A DNA stretch of 64,000 nucleotides from Candidatus Binatia bacterium (GCA_028278325.1 JANQEO010000317.1:1-64000); one strand, 5' to 3'. Shown: positions 9,599-19,128, numbered from the stretch's first letter. Translations and numbers: made by a program. Notes: generated by a model from the sequence alone, not told the origin.

Positions 9599-11170
9599 TC
9601 AACGCCGGCAGTGAGCCGGCCTCAGCAAGTCGTTGACCTGCTTGACCGGATTGAAGGTCTCTATGGGCACTTCGACGAAGACCGTGTTCCATCCGGCCAT
9701 CGCACCGTTCCAAAGACCGGGGAGTTCGAGTGAGCGTAGATAGCGCCCGCCCTGGGACTTCTCGACCATGAACACCGCGCGGGGATCGACGAAGTCGCGC
9801 AGGTCGTACTTGGCTCCGCGGTGGTCACGGACTCCGCACACGAGATCTACCGGATTGAAGTGCGTGGAAGAGTTGAAGATCCCTTGCTGAGCCTCACTGG
9901 CCGGATCGACCTGACTGCTCTCGACGACCTGGGCGCTCACGCCCCCGTCGCCCTCGCGCACCCAGAAAGGACCTCCCCCCGGTTCGCCGGTGTTGCGTAC
10001 CATGCCACATACACGCAGGGGCCGATCCAGACGATCGACCAAGAAGTCTTTCAAGCTTCCCCCGCCCCGATCACGAATAGCCCGCGGCACGGTGATGCCG
10101 AGTTCATCGGTGACGAACATCTCCGCAGTGGCCAGAACCTCCGACGTTGCTTCGCCGGCGAGGCCAACGTGCAAGTCGAAGATCTTCGACTGCAATTCGA
10201 GCAGCAGGCCGCCCAGCGTACGCTTCCAGGCGAAGGTCAACTCGTTGAGCGGAGCCGGGACCACATTGTCGATGTTCTTGACGAAGATGACGTCGGCGTC
10301 GAGGTCGTTGAGGTTCTCGATGAGGGCACCGTGACCTCCGGGCCTGAACAGCACGTCGCCGCCTTCGAGACGGAACAGCTCACCGTTCTCATCGACAGCG
10401 ACCGAATCGGTGGAGGGCTTCTGCGCGGACAACTTCACATCGTAGCGGGCACCGGAAGAAGCCTCGTAGTTGGGGATACACTCGGCCAGCTTGGCCTCGA
10501 ACCCCTCACGGTGCTGCGGTGACACCGTGAAGTGCAGGCGGCATACATCACCGGAACCGCGGGCATAGGCGGCGGCCTCCGTCAGATGCTCTTCCAGCGC
10601 CGTGTGGGACGACTCGCCGGAACCGTGAAACTTCAGAAGACCTTTGGGTAGAGCGGCGTAGTCGAGACCGTCTTCGTCGAGCAACGCCCCGATCAACTCG
10701 GCGAACCGGCCCTCTTCCACCAGCCGGGTGGTGTCGGCGCCGCGCTCACGCAGACGCTGGTCGAGGTCGCGGCGAAAGGCGAAATCCCCGATCGCCGACA
10801 CGAACTCGAGGGTGGCGCTCATGTCGGAATCCTCGCCGGCCGCGGCCTCGAGCGCGCTCCTTTCCATCCGCTCCGGCATGCGTTCACGCGACGCCATGAG
10901 GCTCTTGAACATGCGGCTGGCCGCGCCGGAAGCAGGCACGAACTTGAGAGGCCTGAGATCGGGCGCACGGCTTGCGAACAGTGAGCCAAGGCGCTCCTGT
11001 TCGGCCCCCGACAGAGCGCGAACCCCGTCGCCGACGGTGCAAGGGCGGTCCAGCAACATGGGGGCCGGCGGCTCGGCCAGCAGCTCGAGTTGTCGGCTCA
11101 GGCTGTCGGGACCGATGCCGTGGGCGTCAATTTGTCGGCGGTCGGCGCCGGTTAGCTTCGCACTTGCCAC
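9599..11170 (-). CDS. DUF4301 family protein
   Basis: 523 residues from a GTG start. It matches my memory of the DUF4301 family: an N-terminal GADRRQIDAHGIGPDSLSRQ, then KFVPASGAASRMFKSL, LLKFHGSG, HFTVSPQH, QKPSTDSVAVDENGEL, FRPGGHGALIENLNDLDAD and KNIDNVVP. The set of a Gly/Ala-rich loop with SRM, a Q-K-P, a G-G-H-G-A loop and a N-I-D-N resembles the active-site order of UDP-sugar pyrophosphorylases (GT-A fold nucleotidyltransferases). That link is my inference. No substrate can be read from the neighbours (rmuC downstream, Tad genes divergent). Confidence 0.75.
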   Translation of the reverse strand: MASAKLTGADRRQIDAHGIGPDSLSRQLELLAEPPAPMLLDRPCTVGDGVRALSGAEQERLGSLFASRAPDLRPLKFVPASGAASRMFKSLMASRERMPERMERSALEAAAGEDSDMSATLEFVSAIGDFAFRRDLDQRLRERGADTTRLVEEGRFAELIGALLDEDGLDYAALPKGLLKFHGSGESSHTALEEHLTEAAAYARGSGDVCRLHFTVSPQHREGFEAKLAECIPNYEASSGARYDVKLSAQKPSTDSVAVDENGELFRLEGGDVLFRPGGHGALIENLNDLDADVIFVKNIDNVVPAPLNELTFAWKRTLGGLLLELQSKIFDLHVGLAGEATSEVLATAEMFVTDELGITVPRAIRDRGGGSLKDFLVDRLDRPLRVCGMVRNTGEPGGGPFWVREGDGGVSAQVVESSQVDPASEAQQGIFNSSTHFNPVDLVCGVRDHRGAKYDLRDFVDPRAVFMVEKSQGGRYLRSLELPGLWNGAMAGWNTVFVEVPIETFNPVKQVNDLLRPAHCRR

Positions 11171-11204
11171 GACCGCAGTTTACGCACTCTGCGCAATCTG
11201 TGAA

Positions 11205-11227
11205 ACGCCGGGTGACATGCCCGGCGT
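11205..11227. promoter_or_regulatory. Perfect dyad in the DUF4301 / Tad intergenic region
   Basis: ACGCCGGG, a 7-base spacer, then CCCGGCGT, lying between the divergent DUF4301 gene and the Tad cluster. It could be an operator serving both directions or a leader hairpin. The rest of 11171-11458 shows no gene. I looked for a c-di-GMP riboswitch there and did not find its conserved core. Confidence 0.35.
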
Positions 11228-11458
11228 CATCATAGTGACGGACCGTTACGTTTTTGTGTACCCACTGTTGTAGGGCCGCAGCGCGCTCTTCTCCTCAAGC
11301 AGTGCAGCATCGTTTATGCGCGCTGTCAGGAGCCGTAAAACCCGTGCTGTTCCAGTCACTTACGGCACGTCGTGCCAGTGTCAAAGCGTCGAAAATGTGT
11401 CGGTTCTCGGCCGGAGGACGGTATCGATTTTGCTGCTCTCGGGGCGGAGTACCAGTCT

Positions 11459-11983
11459 ATGAAGCGTTCCAACAAGTCCAATCGTGGGTCGGTCCTGGTC
11501 GAGACCGCGCTGGCATCGGTGGTGTTTTCGATGCTGCTCTTCTCGATCTTCGATTTCGGCCGAATGTTCTATTTCCAATCGCGGATTCAGCACGCGGTGA
11601 GCCAATCCACTCGTTTCGCGACCACCGGTAACGTGCTCGAGGATCCCGACGTCGCCGGCACCTCGATGTCTCGCGAGGATTCGATCGTGCACATGATCAA
11701 AGTGCTGAGCGGAGTCTCCGACTTCGGCGTCGATGACATCCAGATAGGCGCCATAACGGCAACCGGAGCCGAGCTCGTCGGTGCCGGCGGACCGGGCGAC
11801 GTGGTCACCGTGCGTGCAACCTATCGCGTTCCGATCATCGCGCCGTTCCTCACGGCGATGTTCCCAGGCGGACAGTACGAATTCACCTGCACCACCAGCT
11901 TCCGCAACGAGGAATTCCCGGGAGCACCGCAGGCCGCCCTCGACGGTGGTGTCGGCACGGGCGCAGAGGAGGTATTGGCATGA
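11459..11983 (+). CDS. TadE-like pilus assembly protein
   Basis: 174 residues from the ATG at 11459, 9 bases after GGGGCGGAG. The N-terminus is TadE-like: RGSVLVETALASVVFSMLLFSIFDFGRMFY, one membrane helix preceded by a Glu as in Flp-like pseudopilins. A periplasmic domain with TVRATYRVPIIAPF follows. TadE/TadF pseudopilins act in Tad (tight adherence) pilus assembly. The stop overlaps the next gene's start (ATGA). No Tad ATPase, secretin or prepilin peptidase is in the window, so the rest of the machine must be elsewhere. Confidence 0.8.
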   Translation: MKRSNKSNRGSVLVETALASVVFSMLLFSIFDFGRMFYFQSRIQHAVSQSTRFATTGNVLEDPDVAGTSMSREDSIVHMIKVLSGVSDFGVDDIQIGAITATGAELVGAGGPGDVVTVRATYRVPIIAPFLTAMFPGGQYEFTCTTSFRNEEFPGAPQAALDGGVGTGAEEVLA

Positions 11984-12501
11984 GGGCTCTTTTCAGGAAG
12001 CGGCAAAACGGCGAGAGAGGCGTCGCGTTCACGGAACTCCTCATCACCATGCCCCTGCTGACGATTACGATGCTGGCCTCGGTAGACATCGGCCGCCTGA
12101 TCTACTTCAACCAAGTGGCAACCGATCTGAGCCGAGAGGCGGCGAACCTCGTATCGCGAGGTGCTACGCCACAGGCAACCTTCGCGGCCACATTGCTGGC
12201 TGACGAGCCCCTGGATCTGGTGGCTGACGGCGGAATCGTCATCTCGCAAGTCAGACGCCGCGACGTCAACGACGACACGCCCTGGATCTTCCAGCAGGAC
12301 AAGACCGGCGGGCTCGAGGAGTTCGCAAGTAAAGTGGGCGCCGTCAATCAGGCCGCCAACATTCCTTACGTCGAGTCGCTGGAGCCGGGCGTGACCATAA
12401 TGGCCGTCGAGATCGTGCATTCTTTCGATCCGATCTTCGACCTCACCGGCTTTGGGTTGGCGCTGTATCCGAACGTGGTTTACGACGCCGCGTTCTTCTA
12501 A
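11980..12501 (+). CDS. TadE/TadF-like pilus assembly protein
   Basis: 173 residues. The N-terminus GERGVAFTELLITMPLLTITMLASVDIGRLIYF has the Glu-preceded hydrophobic helix of the TadE family, followed by a periplasmic domain (IVISQVRRRD, PGVTIMAVEIVHSFDPIF). It overlaps the preceding TadE-like gene by 4 bases, which implies coupled synthesis and perhaps a heterodimer. It precedes three TadG-like genes. Confidence 0.78.
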   Translation: MRALFRKRQNGERGVAFTELLITMPLLTITMLASVDIGRLIYFNQVATDLSREAANLVSRGATPQATFAATLLADEPLDLVADGGIVISQVRRRDVNDDTPWIFQQDKTGGLEEFASKVGAVNQAANIPYVESLEPGVTIMAVEIVHSFDPIFDLTGFGLALYPNVVYDAAFF

Positions 12502-12526
12502 GAAGCCGGAGAGGGACTACGCCGGC

Positions 12527-13792
12527 ATGACGGTTGGGAACATGAAAGACAGCCAAGAACAGAGAGGCGGCACGATCATATTCTTCTCGATCAGTGTCGT
12601 GGTCGTGTTTCTGGTCATGGGGCTGGCCCTGGACCTGGGCAACGCCTACGTGACGCGCGCGAGGCTTTCCAAGGCGGTCGACGCGGGAGCACTGGCGGGA
12701 GCCCGCAACGCATCCGACACCAACGACGTGATCAAGGAACTGAGCCTGTCGGTAGCTACCGCCAACTACCAGACTTCCAACGGCGTGGACTACCAGGTTC
12801 AGATCACTACTCCGTCACAGGACACGAAACGAGTCGTACTGACGGGCAACACCGCGTCCAACGTCTACTTCGCCAAACTGCTCGGGCGCTCCGCCATTGA
12901 CGTAGGGACGGCAGCCGAGGCCACGCGTTTCCCATTGGATATGAGCCTGGTGCTCGACCTGTCGTACTCACTCGAGCGCAACGACGCCTTCGATGACCTG
13001 CAGGAAGCCTCATCCAATTTCCTCGGATACTTCAGCGACGAGATAGATCAGTTCGGCTTGGTCACCTACTCGACCTGGGCCGAAGAGCAGATGCCGGCGC
13101 AGAAGAGCTTCAAGGCGACCGGACAGAGCATCATCAACGGGCTGTCCGCCATCAGCGACACCAACATCGAAGCGGGCTTGGAAACGGCGAAGCTGCAGTT
13201 GGACAACGCGCCCCAACGAGAACAAGCGTTCAAGGTGGTCGTGCTCTTTACCGACGGCCGCCCCACTGCGTTCTCGGACGAATTCGAACTCGACGAACAA
13301 GACGACGGCTGTGGCGACGGTGTGCCGCAGACCTACGATGGGGTCGTTGCAGCCTACATCTCCGGCGCATCCTTCCGCGGGTTGTTCAGAACGGCCGACG
13401 GGAAAAAGGTCAGCGGGTTCTCCGGAGACTGCTCTCCCAATTTCGTCGACAACGGCTCGAGCACGGTTTCGCCCCAGCCCAACCAGTTGCCCGGAGGCTA
13501 CAGCGTCAACGGCTACAACATCAGGTCCTTCGGGGCCAGCCAGGCCGAAGAGTGGGCCAACGTTCTTCGCGAGGCCGGCTACACGATCTTTACCATCGGA
13601 TTGGGCAACCCCGACGCAACCAACGACGGCGACAAACCGGACCTGGAGTTCCTACAGCGCCTGGCCAATCAGAGCGGAGTGTCGGACCCGTCTCAGCCTC
13701 GAGGCGAGATGGTCTTCTCACCGTCACCTGAGGAGCTGGACCAAACCTTCGCGCTCTTGGCCGATCGAATCATCACCAGACTGACCCGGTAG
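12527..13792 (+). CDS. TadG-like protein with von Willebrand A domain, copy 1
   Basis: 421 residues from the ATG at 12527, preceded by GGAGAGGG. The N-terminal membrane segment (IIFFSISVVVVFLVMGLALD) and LGNAYVTRARLSKAVDAGALAGAR are the TadG/Flp-assembly signature. A von Willebrand A domain follows. The MIDAS metal site is complete: DLSYS at about 144-148, the Thr in DTNIEAGL and the Asp in VVLFTDGRPTAF. Two cysteines (DDGCGD and SGDCSP) could pair. Such proteins are anchored to the inner membrane with the vWA domain outside and may bind matrix or pilus partners. It is the first of three tandem paralogues. Confidence 0.82.
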   Translation: MTVGNMKDSQEQRGGTIIFFSISVVVVFLVMGLALDLGNAYVTRARLSKAVDAGALAGARNASDTNDVIKELSLSVATANYQTSNGVDYQVQITTPSQDTKRVVLTGNTASNVYFAKLLGRSAIDVGTAAEATRFPLDMSLVLDLSYSLERNDAFDDLQEASSNFLGYFSDEIDQFGLVTYSTWAEEQMPAQKSFKATGQSIINGLSAISDTNIEAGLETAKLQLDNAPQREQAFKVVVLFTDGRPTAFSDEFELDEQDDGCGDGVPQTYDGVVAAYISGASFRGLFRTADGKKVSGFSGDCSPNFVDNGSSTVSPQPNQLPGGYSVNGYNIRSFGASQAEEWANVLREAGYTIFTIGLGNPDATNDGDKPDLEFLQRLANQSGVSDPSQPRGEMVFSPSPEELDQTFALLADRIITRLTR

Positions 13793-13815
13793 TAGGGGGG
13801 GAGCGAGGTGAACTA

Positions 13816-15075
13816 ATGGCACGTACCGATAAGAGAGACGCGGAACACGGCGGAGCAATCATCTTGTTCGCACTAGCGATTGTCGTCGTCTTCCTTGTGA
13901 TGGGCCTCACCCTTGACCTCGGCAACGCCTACACCACCCGCGCCAGACTCTCCAAAGCGGTCGACGCCGGAGCGCTTGCGGGCGTTCGTAACGCCGGATC
14001 CGGAGAGGCAGCCATAGAAGAACTCAGCGTCAAGATCGCCGAAGCAAACTACCAGACCAGCACAGGGGTAGATTATCAGGTCGAGATTACCACCCCTTCT
14101 ACAGACACGACCCGCGTGACTCTGTCGGCGTCGACGGAGGCGGACGTCTACTTCACCAAGTTGTTCGGTCAGGATGCTATCGAGATCGACACAGTCGCGG
14201 AGGCGACCCGCTTCCCCCTCGACATGAGCTTGGTGCTTGATCTCTCCTATTCGCTGCAACGCAATGACGCATTCGATGACATGCAAGAGGCGGCGTCCAA
14301 CTTCCTCAGCTATTTCAACGACAACGTCGACCAGTTCGGGTTGGTGACCTACTCGACCTGGGGCATGGAAGAGATGCCCATCAAGAAGAACTTCAAGTCG
14401 CAGGGGCAGAGCATCATCAACGGCCTTTCGGCCATCAGCGACACCAACATCGAGGCGGGCTTGGAGCTGGCCAAGGACCAGCTCGACGGGGCGCCTGAGC
14501 GTGAGCAAGCTTACAAAGTAGTCGTTCTCTTCACTGATGGTCGGCCCACCGCGTTCTCCGACAACTTCCGCATGGACTGGCAGAACGACGGGTGCGGCGA
14601 CCAGGTTCCCCAATGGTACGACGGCATCGTCGCGACCTATATATCAGGCAGCTCCTACCGCGGCCTCTTCCGCAGCAGCGATGGGCGCAAGATCCGCTAC
14701 TTCTACAGTAACTGTAACCCCAAGACGACGAGCAACGGCTCGAGCTACTCGTCCAAGAAACCCAAGGAATTGCCCGGAGGATACAGCGTCAACGGCTACA
14801 ACATCCGCGCCATCGGTGCGGAGCAAGCCGAAGGCTGGGCCAACACTATTAGAGAGGCAGGCTACGCGGTCTTCGCCGTCGGCCTTGGGAATCCCAACGC
14901 CCAGTACGAGGGAGACGTTCCGGACCTCGAATTCCTGGCGCGGGTCGCGAACCAAGGGGGTGTCGTCGATCCCGACCAGCCACGCGGCGAGCTGCTCTTC
15001 TCGCCGACACCCGACGAGCTCGACCAAACCTTCGCGTTGCTGGCGGACAGAATCATCACGAGGCTGACGCGATAG
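13816..15075 (+). CDS. TadG-like protein with von Willebrand A domain, copy 2
   Basis: 419 residues, closely similar to the copies on both sides over the whole length. It has the same N-terminal membrane helix, the same AVDAGALAG motif, a MIDAS DLSYS at about 141-145, TNIEAGL and FTDGRPTAF. The same C-terminus LDQTFALLADRIITRLTR is shared by all three. It differs mainly in the insert after DGCGD (about 255-320), which is rich in Ser/Lys/Tyr. A run of seven G (13795-13801) lies just upstream, near the ribosome-binding region. Confidence 0.82.
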   Translation: MARTDKRDAEHGGAIILFALAIVVVFLVMGLTLDLGNAYTTRARLSKAVDAGALAGVRNAGSGEAAIEELSVKIAEANYQTSTGVDYQVEITTPSTDTTRVTLSASTEADVYFTKLFGQDAIEIDTVAEATRFPLDMSLVLDLSYSLQRNDAFDDMQEAASNFLSYFNDNVDQFGLVTYSTWGMEEMPIKKNFKSQGQSIINGLSAISDTNIEAGLELAKDQLDGAPEREQAYKVVVLFTDGRPTAFSDNFRMDWQNDGCGDQVPQWYDGIVATYISGSSYRGLFRSSDGRKIRYFYSNCNPKTTSNGSSYSSKKPKELPGGYSVNGYNIRAIGAEQAEGWANTIREAGYAVFAVGLGNPNAQYEGDVPDLEFLARVANQGGVVDPDQPRGELLFSPTPDELDQTFALLADRIITRLTR

Positions 15076-15098
15076 AAGCGCCGGCCCTGGAGTAAACA

Positions 15099-16358
15099 AT
15101 GAAACGGACACAGAACAACTCGGAACACGGCGGCGCGATAGTCCTATTCGCACTGTCCATCGTCGTCGTATTCCTCGTGATGGGATTGGCCATCGATCTC
15201 GGCAATGCCTACGTGACACGCGCGCGGCTCTCTAAAGCCGTGGATGCAGCGGCCATCGCCGGCGCCAAGAACGCCGGCGCCAGCGCCGATCAGATCGAAG
15301 AACTCAGCATGAAGATAGCCGAGGCTAACTTCCAGACGGCCAAGGGTGTGGACTATCAGTTCCAGATCACCACCCCCGCGACCGACACCACGCGCGTGAC
15401 TCTGACCGGCGCGACAGAGTCGAACGTGTATTTCTCCAAGCTGCTCGGCAAGTCTGCCATCGACGTGGCAACCGTTGCGGAGGCGACACGGTTTCCTCTC
15501 GACATGAGCCTGGTCCTCGATATCTCCTACTCGTTGGAGCGCAACAACGCCTTCGACGACATGCAGGAAGCGTCGAGCAACTTCGTCGAGTACTTCAACG
15601 ACACCATCGATCAGTTCGGCCTCGTCAGTTACTCGACCTGGGCCGAGGAGCGCATGGCGTTGAAAAAGAACTTCAAAGCGGAAGGCCAGGGAATCATCGC
15701 CGGTTTGGTCAACTACAACCACACCAACATGGAAGAAGGCCTTCGCATAGCCAAAGCGCAGATCGATGCAGCGCCTCAACGTGAACAGGCTTTCAAGGTC
15801 GTCGTGCTCTTCACCGACGGGCGGCCTACGGCTTTCCGCCACAACTTCACCATGGACAACCAGGACGACGGTTGCGGCGACAAAAAGCCCAAGACCTACG
15901 ACGGCATCGTCGCGGCAAACAGCTCGGGCGATGCCTATCATGGGCTCTTCCACGCGACGACCGGCTATAGGGTCAAGGCCTTCAACACGAGCTGCGCGGT
16001 CTCTAGCTGGGGCGGCAAGAAGAGCATCGGCACGACACCAAAGCCGACGAAGCTCCCGGGAAACTATGCCGTCAACGGCGAGAACATCCGCGGCCACGGC
16101 GTGTACTGGACCGAGGAGATCGCCGATGACATACGCGACGCCGGCTACACGATCTTCGCCATCGGACTGGGCGATCCCAACTCGTCGTTCGAAGGTGACC
16201 AGCCCGACCTGGATCTGCTCACGCGGGTTACGAACATGGGCGGCATCAGCGATGCCGGCCAGCCCCAGGGCGAGATGCTGTTCTCACCGAGCCCCAGCGA
16301 ACTCGACCAAACGTTCGCGTTGCTTGCCGACCGAATAATCACACGCCTGACCAGGTAG
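15099..16358 (+). CDS. TadG-like protein with von Willebrand A domain, copy 3
   Basis: 419 residues, paralogous to the two preceding genes. It retains the membrane anchor, LSKAVDAAAIAGAKNAG, and the MIDAS as DISYS (Ile in place of Leu), TNMEEGL and FTDGRPTAF. The sequence around 225-235 diverges (GLVNYNHTNMEEGL instead of GLSAISDTNIEAGL), and the variable insert after DGCGD is again different. It ends with the shared LADRIITRLTR. A strong hairpin follows the gene. Confidence 0.82.
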   Translation: MKRTQNNSEHGGAIVLFALSIVVVFLVMGLAIDLGNAYVTRARLSKAVDAAAIAGAKNAGASADQIEELSMKIAEANFQTAKGVDYQFQITTPATDTTRVTLTGATESNVYFSKLLGKSAIDVATVAEATRFPLDMSLVLDISYSLERNNAFDDMQEASSNFVEYFNDTIDQFGLVSYSTWAEERMALKKNFKAEGQGIIAGLVNYNHTNMEEGLRIAKAQIDAAPQREQAFKVVVLFTDGRPTAFRHNFTMDNQDDGCGDKKPKTYDGIVAANSSGDAYHGLFHATTGYRVKAFNTSCAVSSWGGKKSIGTTPKPTKLPGNYAVNGENIRGHGVYWTEEIADDIRDAGYTIFAIGLGDPNSSFEGDQPDLDLLTRVTNMGGISDAGQPQGEMLFSPSPSELDQTFALLADRIITRLTR

Positions 16359-16383
16359 CCTACCGATAGATCTCAAGCGCTTG

Positions 16384-16419
16384 CGCACGACGTGGCCGGT
16401 AAACAGGCCGCGTCGTGCG
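16384..16419. terminator. Hairpin between the Tad cluster and grxD
   Basis: CGCACGACG pairs with CGTCGTGCG (9 bp), with an inner GGCC/GGCC, lying between two convergent genes. No clear U-tract follows on either strand. It is a probable bidirectional termination or 3'-end structure. Confidence 0.55.
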
Positions 16420-16437
16420 AGTGGCGCCTAGCCTCGT

Positions 16438-16755
16438 TCAGGCGTCGCCGGCAACAAGCTTCTGCAGATCACCGCTGTCGAACATCGAGAGCACGATGTC
16501 GCAGCCACCGACGAACTCGCCGTCGATGTACAGCTGGGGAATGGTGGGCCAGTTGGAATACTGCTTGATGCCTTCGCGCAGCACCGGATCCTCGAGCACG
16601 TTGTAACTGGCGAAGTCTTGGCCGAGCCGTCCAAGGGCCTCGACGGTAGCCGCCGAGAAACCGCACTGGGGCATGGCGGGTGTGCCCTTCATGTAGAGCA
16701 CTATCTTGTCCTGATCTATCTGGGACTTGATCTTTTGGAATATGTCTTCGCTCAC
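16438..16755 (-). CDS. grxD: Monothiol glutaredoxin (CGFS type)
   Basis: 105 residues, typical of Grx4. It binds and transfers a 2Fe-2S cluster with glutathione. The CGFS active site is at about C31 (MPQCGFSAATVE). WPTIPQLYIDGEFVGGCDI carries the cis-Pro (TIP) and the GG-C-D glutathione-binding motif. It lies 5 bases downstream of a BolA-family gene, its known partner, so the pair probably makes a Grx-BolA 2Fe-2S complex for iron-sulfur trafficking. Confidence 0.96.
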   Translation of the reverse strand: MSEDIFQKIKSQIDQDKIVLYMKGTPAMPQCGFSAATVEALGRLGQDFASYNVLEDPVLREGIKQYSNWPTIPQLYIDGEFVGGCDIVLSMFDSGDLQKLVAGDA

Positions 16756-16760
16756 GGGGG

Positions 16761-17027
16761 CTAACTCCTCGGGATCTTCGTTACGAGACCCTCTCGGTAC
16801 TGCTCGGGCGTCATGGTCTTGAGGCTCAGGGCGTGAATGCTCTCGCGGATGGCGTCGCCGAGGGCCGCGTAAACCATACGGTGCTGCTCGACCATCGAAC
16901 GGCCGTCGAAACCTTCGGCCACGACGGTCACGTCGAAGTGGTCGCCTGTGCCCTTGAGATCGACCGCCGAGCAGGTGGCACCCGGGATCGCCTCCTCTAT
17001 CAGACGGACTATCGACTCGCTGTCCAT
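16761..17027 (-). CDS. BolA family protein
   Basis: 88 residues from the ATG at 17027, which has GGAG 7 bases upstream; an in-frame TTG at 17039 is less likely. BolA fold: IVRLIEEAIPGATCSAVDL, then DHFDVTVVAEGFDGRSMVEQHRMVYAALG with the conserved F(D/N)GxxxxxxHR region, and an ending ALSLKTMTPEQY. The length and that ending resemble IbaG/YrbA-type members. The class works with CGFS glutaredoxins, and here it is directly upstream of grxD in the same transcript. Confidence 0.93.
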   Translation of the reverse strand: MDSESIVRLIEEAIPGATCSAVDLKGTGDHFDVTVVAEGFDGRSMVEQHRMVYAALGDAIRESIHALSLKTMTPEQYREGLVTKIPRS

Positions 17028-17092
17028 TGGCGGCTCCAACTCCGCAGTGCGTCCGTCAAGATCGGGGATTCAGGCGCCCAACTCAAGCGTCA

Positions 17093-17127
17093 GGCCGTGC
17101 CAATCCCTCCTCCGGGTGGGCACGGCC
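17093..17127. promoter_or_regulatory. 9-bp hairpin in the bolA / pckG intergenic region
   Basis: GGCCGTGCC and GGCACGGCC form a perfect 9-bp stem with a 17-base loop, between the divergent bolA and pckG starts. It ends 110 bases before pckG. It may be an operator dyad or a leader structure controlling gluconeogenesis. No known riboswitch pattern is recognised. Confidence 0.35.
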
Positions 17128-17237
17128 CGCAGGAGGGTGGGTGCGAGCCGATAGGTGGCTGGCTTCACCGGCCGAATCGTGCCAATTGTCATGGTTTACA
17201 CCCCCCGCAAATTTTCTAAGGAAGGTCGGTTTCTCAG

Positions 17238-19007
17238 ATGAACAAAGCACTTCAGCAATGGGTAGACGAAGTAGCGAGCATGACGTCACCGGACGAGGTG
17301 GTCTGGTGTGACGGCTCCCAAGAGGAGTACGATCGTCTGGTCGGCCAGATGCTCGCCGACGACCGGCTGACCAGGCTCAATCCCGATACTTACCCCAACT
17401 GCTTCCTGGCCCGCAGCGACCCCCAGGACGTAGCACGCGTGGAACACCTGACCTTCATCTGCTGCGAAAAGGAAGAGGACGCCGGCCCCACCAACAACTG
17501 GATGTCGCCGGCTGAAGCCGAGTCGAAGGTCAAGCCGCTTTATAAGGATGCGATGAAGGGCCGGACCATGTACGTGGTCCCGTTCATCATGGGTCCGGCC
17601 GGCTCCGAGATCTCCGAGGTCGGCGTCGAGATCACCGACTCCCCCTACGTCGTGATCAACATGCGAATCATGACTCGCATGGGCAAGATCGCCCTGGACC
17701 AATTGGGCGACGATCCCAACTTCGTCAAGGGGCTGCACTCCCTCGGCGACCTCTCGCCGGACCGGCGTTACATCCTGCATTTCCCCCAGACCCGCGAGAT
17801 ATGGAGCATCGGCTCCGGTTACGGGGGAAACGCCCTGCTCGGCAAGAAGTGCTTCGCGCTCAGGATCGCTTCGACCATGGCCCGTGACGAAGGCTGGCTC
17901 GCCGAGCACATGCTCATCCTCGGACTCGAATCACCGGAGGGTGAGGTAACCTACATGGCCGCGGCTTTCCCCTCTGCTTGCGGCAAGACCAATCTGGCGA
18001 TGCTCGTGCCGCCGGCTTCTCAGAAAGGCTGGAAGGTTTGGACCGTCGGCGACGATATCGCCTGGATGAAGTTCGGAAAGGACGGCCGTCTCTACGCGGT
18101 CAATCCCGAGTTCGGCTTCTTCGGTGTAGCGCCCGGCACCAGCAACAAAACCAACCCCAACGCTCTGGCGTCGCTGCATTCCAACTCGATCTTCACCAAC
18201 GTGGCCCTCACCGACAACGGTGAACCGTGGTGGGAAGGTATGGACGGCCCTCCCCCGGCCCACGCCATAGACTGGCGCGGCAACGACTGGACCCCCGATA
18301 GCGAAGACAAAGCGGCCCACCCGAACTCCAGGTTCACGGCCCCGGCGGCCCAATGCCCCGCCATAGCGAAGGAATGGGAAGATCCCCGTGGTGTGCCGAT
18401 CTCGGCTTTCATCTTCGGTGGACGCCGCGAGAGAACGGCTCCCTTAGTCTTTGAAGCTTTCGACTGGAGCCACGGCGTATTCGTCGCCGCGACGGTCGCT
18501 TCCGAAACGACGGCTGCCCAAAGCGGGGCTGTCGGCGTGGTGCGCCGCGACCCCATGGCGATGATACCGTTCTGTGGCTACAACATGGGCGACTACTTCG
18601 GCCATTGGCTGAGCATGGGCGAAAAGTCGAGCAATCTTCCGAAGATTTTCCACGTCAACTGGTTCAGGCTCGATGCCGACGGCAACTTCATCTGGCCCGG
18701 CTTCGGCGAGAACGTGCGCGTGCTGCGTTGGGTACTCGGCCGCTGCAACGGAAGCGCCGAGGCCGAGGAGACACCTATCGGCTACGTTCCGGCGCCCGGC
18801 GAAATCGACATCTCGGGACTCGACGACGTCGATGATGCGACCATGCATGAGTTGCTCGATGTCGACAGGGACGCGTGGACGGCGGAGCTCGACGGACAGA
18901 TGGAGTTCTTCGAGAAGTTCGGCGACAGGCTGCCGGAGGAGATCCGCAACCAGCATGCTGCGCTCGCCGCCAGGTTGGCCGGACCCAAGGCCGCCAAGAC
19001 CGGCTGA
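17238..19007 (+). CDS. pckG: Phosphoenolpyruvate carboxykinase (GTP)
   Basis: 589 residues, normal for the GTP class. It converts oxaloacetate and GTP to PEP, CO2 and GDP (gluconeogenesis). Visible motifs are the P-loop with catalytic Cys, [15 protein letters not shown]; the kinase-2 metal site [38 protein letters not shown]; and [23 protein letters not shown]-terminal [26 protein letters not shown] is typical. AAGGAAGG lies about 14 bases upstream of the ATG, rather far. The 200-base leader contains a stable hairpin. Confidence 0.97.
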   Translation: MNKALQQWVDEVASMTSPDEVVWCDGSQEEYDRLVGQMLADDRLTRLNPDTYPNCFLARSDPQDVARVEHLTFICCEKEEDAGPTNNWMSPAEAESKVKPLYKDAMKGRTMYVVPFIMGPAGSEISEVGVEITDSPYVVINMRIMTRMGKIALDQLGDDPNFVKGLHSLGDLSPDRRYILHFPQTREIWSIGSGYGGNALLGKKCFALRIASTMARDEGWLAEHMLILGLESPEGEVTYMAAAFPSACGKTNLAMLVPPASQKGWKVWTVGDDIAWMKFGKDGRLYAVNPEFGFFGVAPGTSNKTNPNALASLHSNSIFTNVALTDNGEPWWEGMDGPPPAHAIDWRGNDWTPDSEDKAAHPNSRFTAPAAQCPAIAKEWEDPRGVPISAFIFGGRRERTAPLVFEAFDWSHGVFVAATVASETTAAQSGAVGVVRRDPMAMIPFCGYNMGDYFGHWLSMGEKSSNLPKIFHVNWFRLDADGNFIWPGFGENVRVLRWVLGRCNGSAEAEETPIGYVPAPGEIDISGLDDVDDATMHELLDVDRDAWTAELDGQMEFFEKFGDRLPEEIRNQHAALAARLAGPKAAKTG

Positions 19008-19128
19008 GATTTCGCACTCTCGACGCTGCTGAAGATGCATTCATACCCGTTCGGGGGTGCGATCTAGCAAGAAAGTCACTAGGTCGCGACGCGCCAGCGT
19101 GGTATAGGATCAGGAAACGTCGCCGCCT

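Noticed and set aside
11171-11458. A c-di-GMP-I riboswitch upstream of the Tad cluster
   Set aside because: A GTCAAAGC looks like part of its core, but the GNRA tetraloop/receptor and the second conserved stem are missing.
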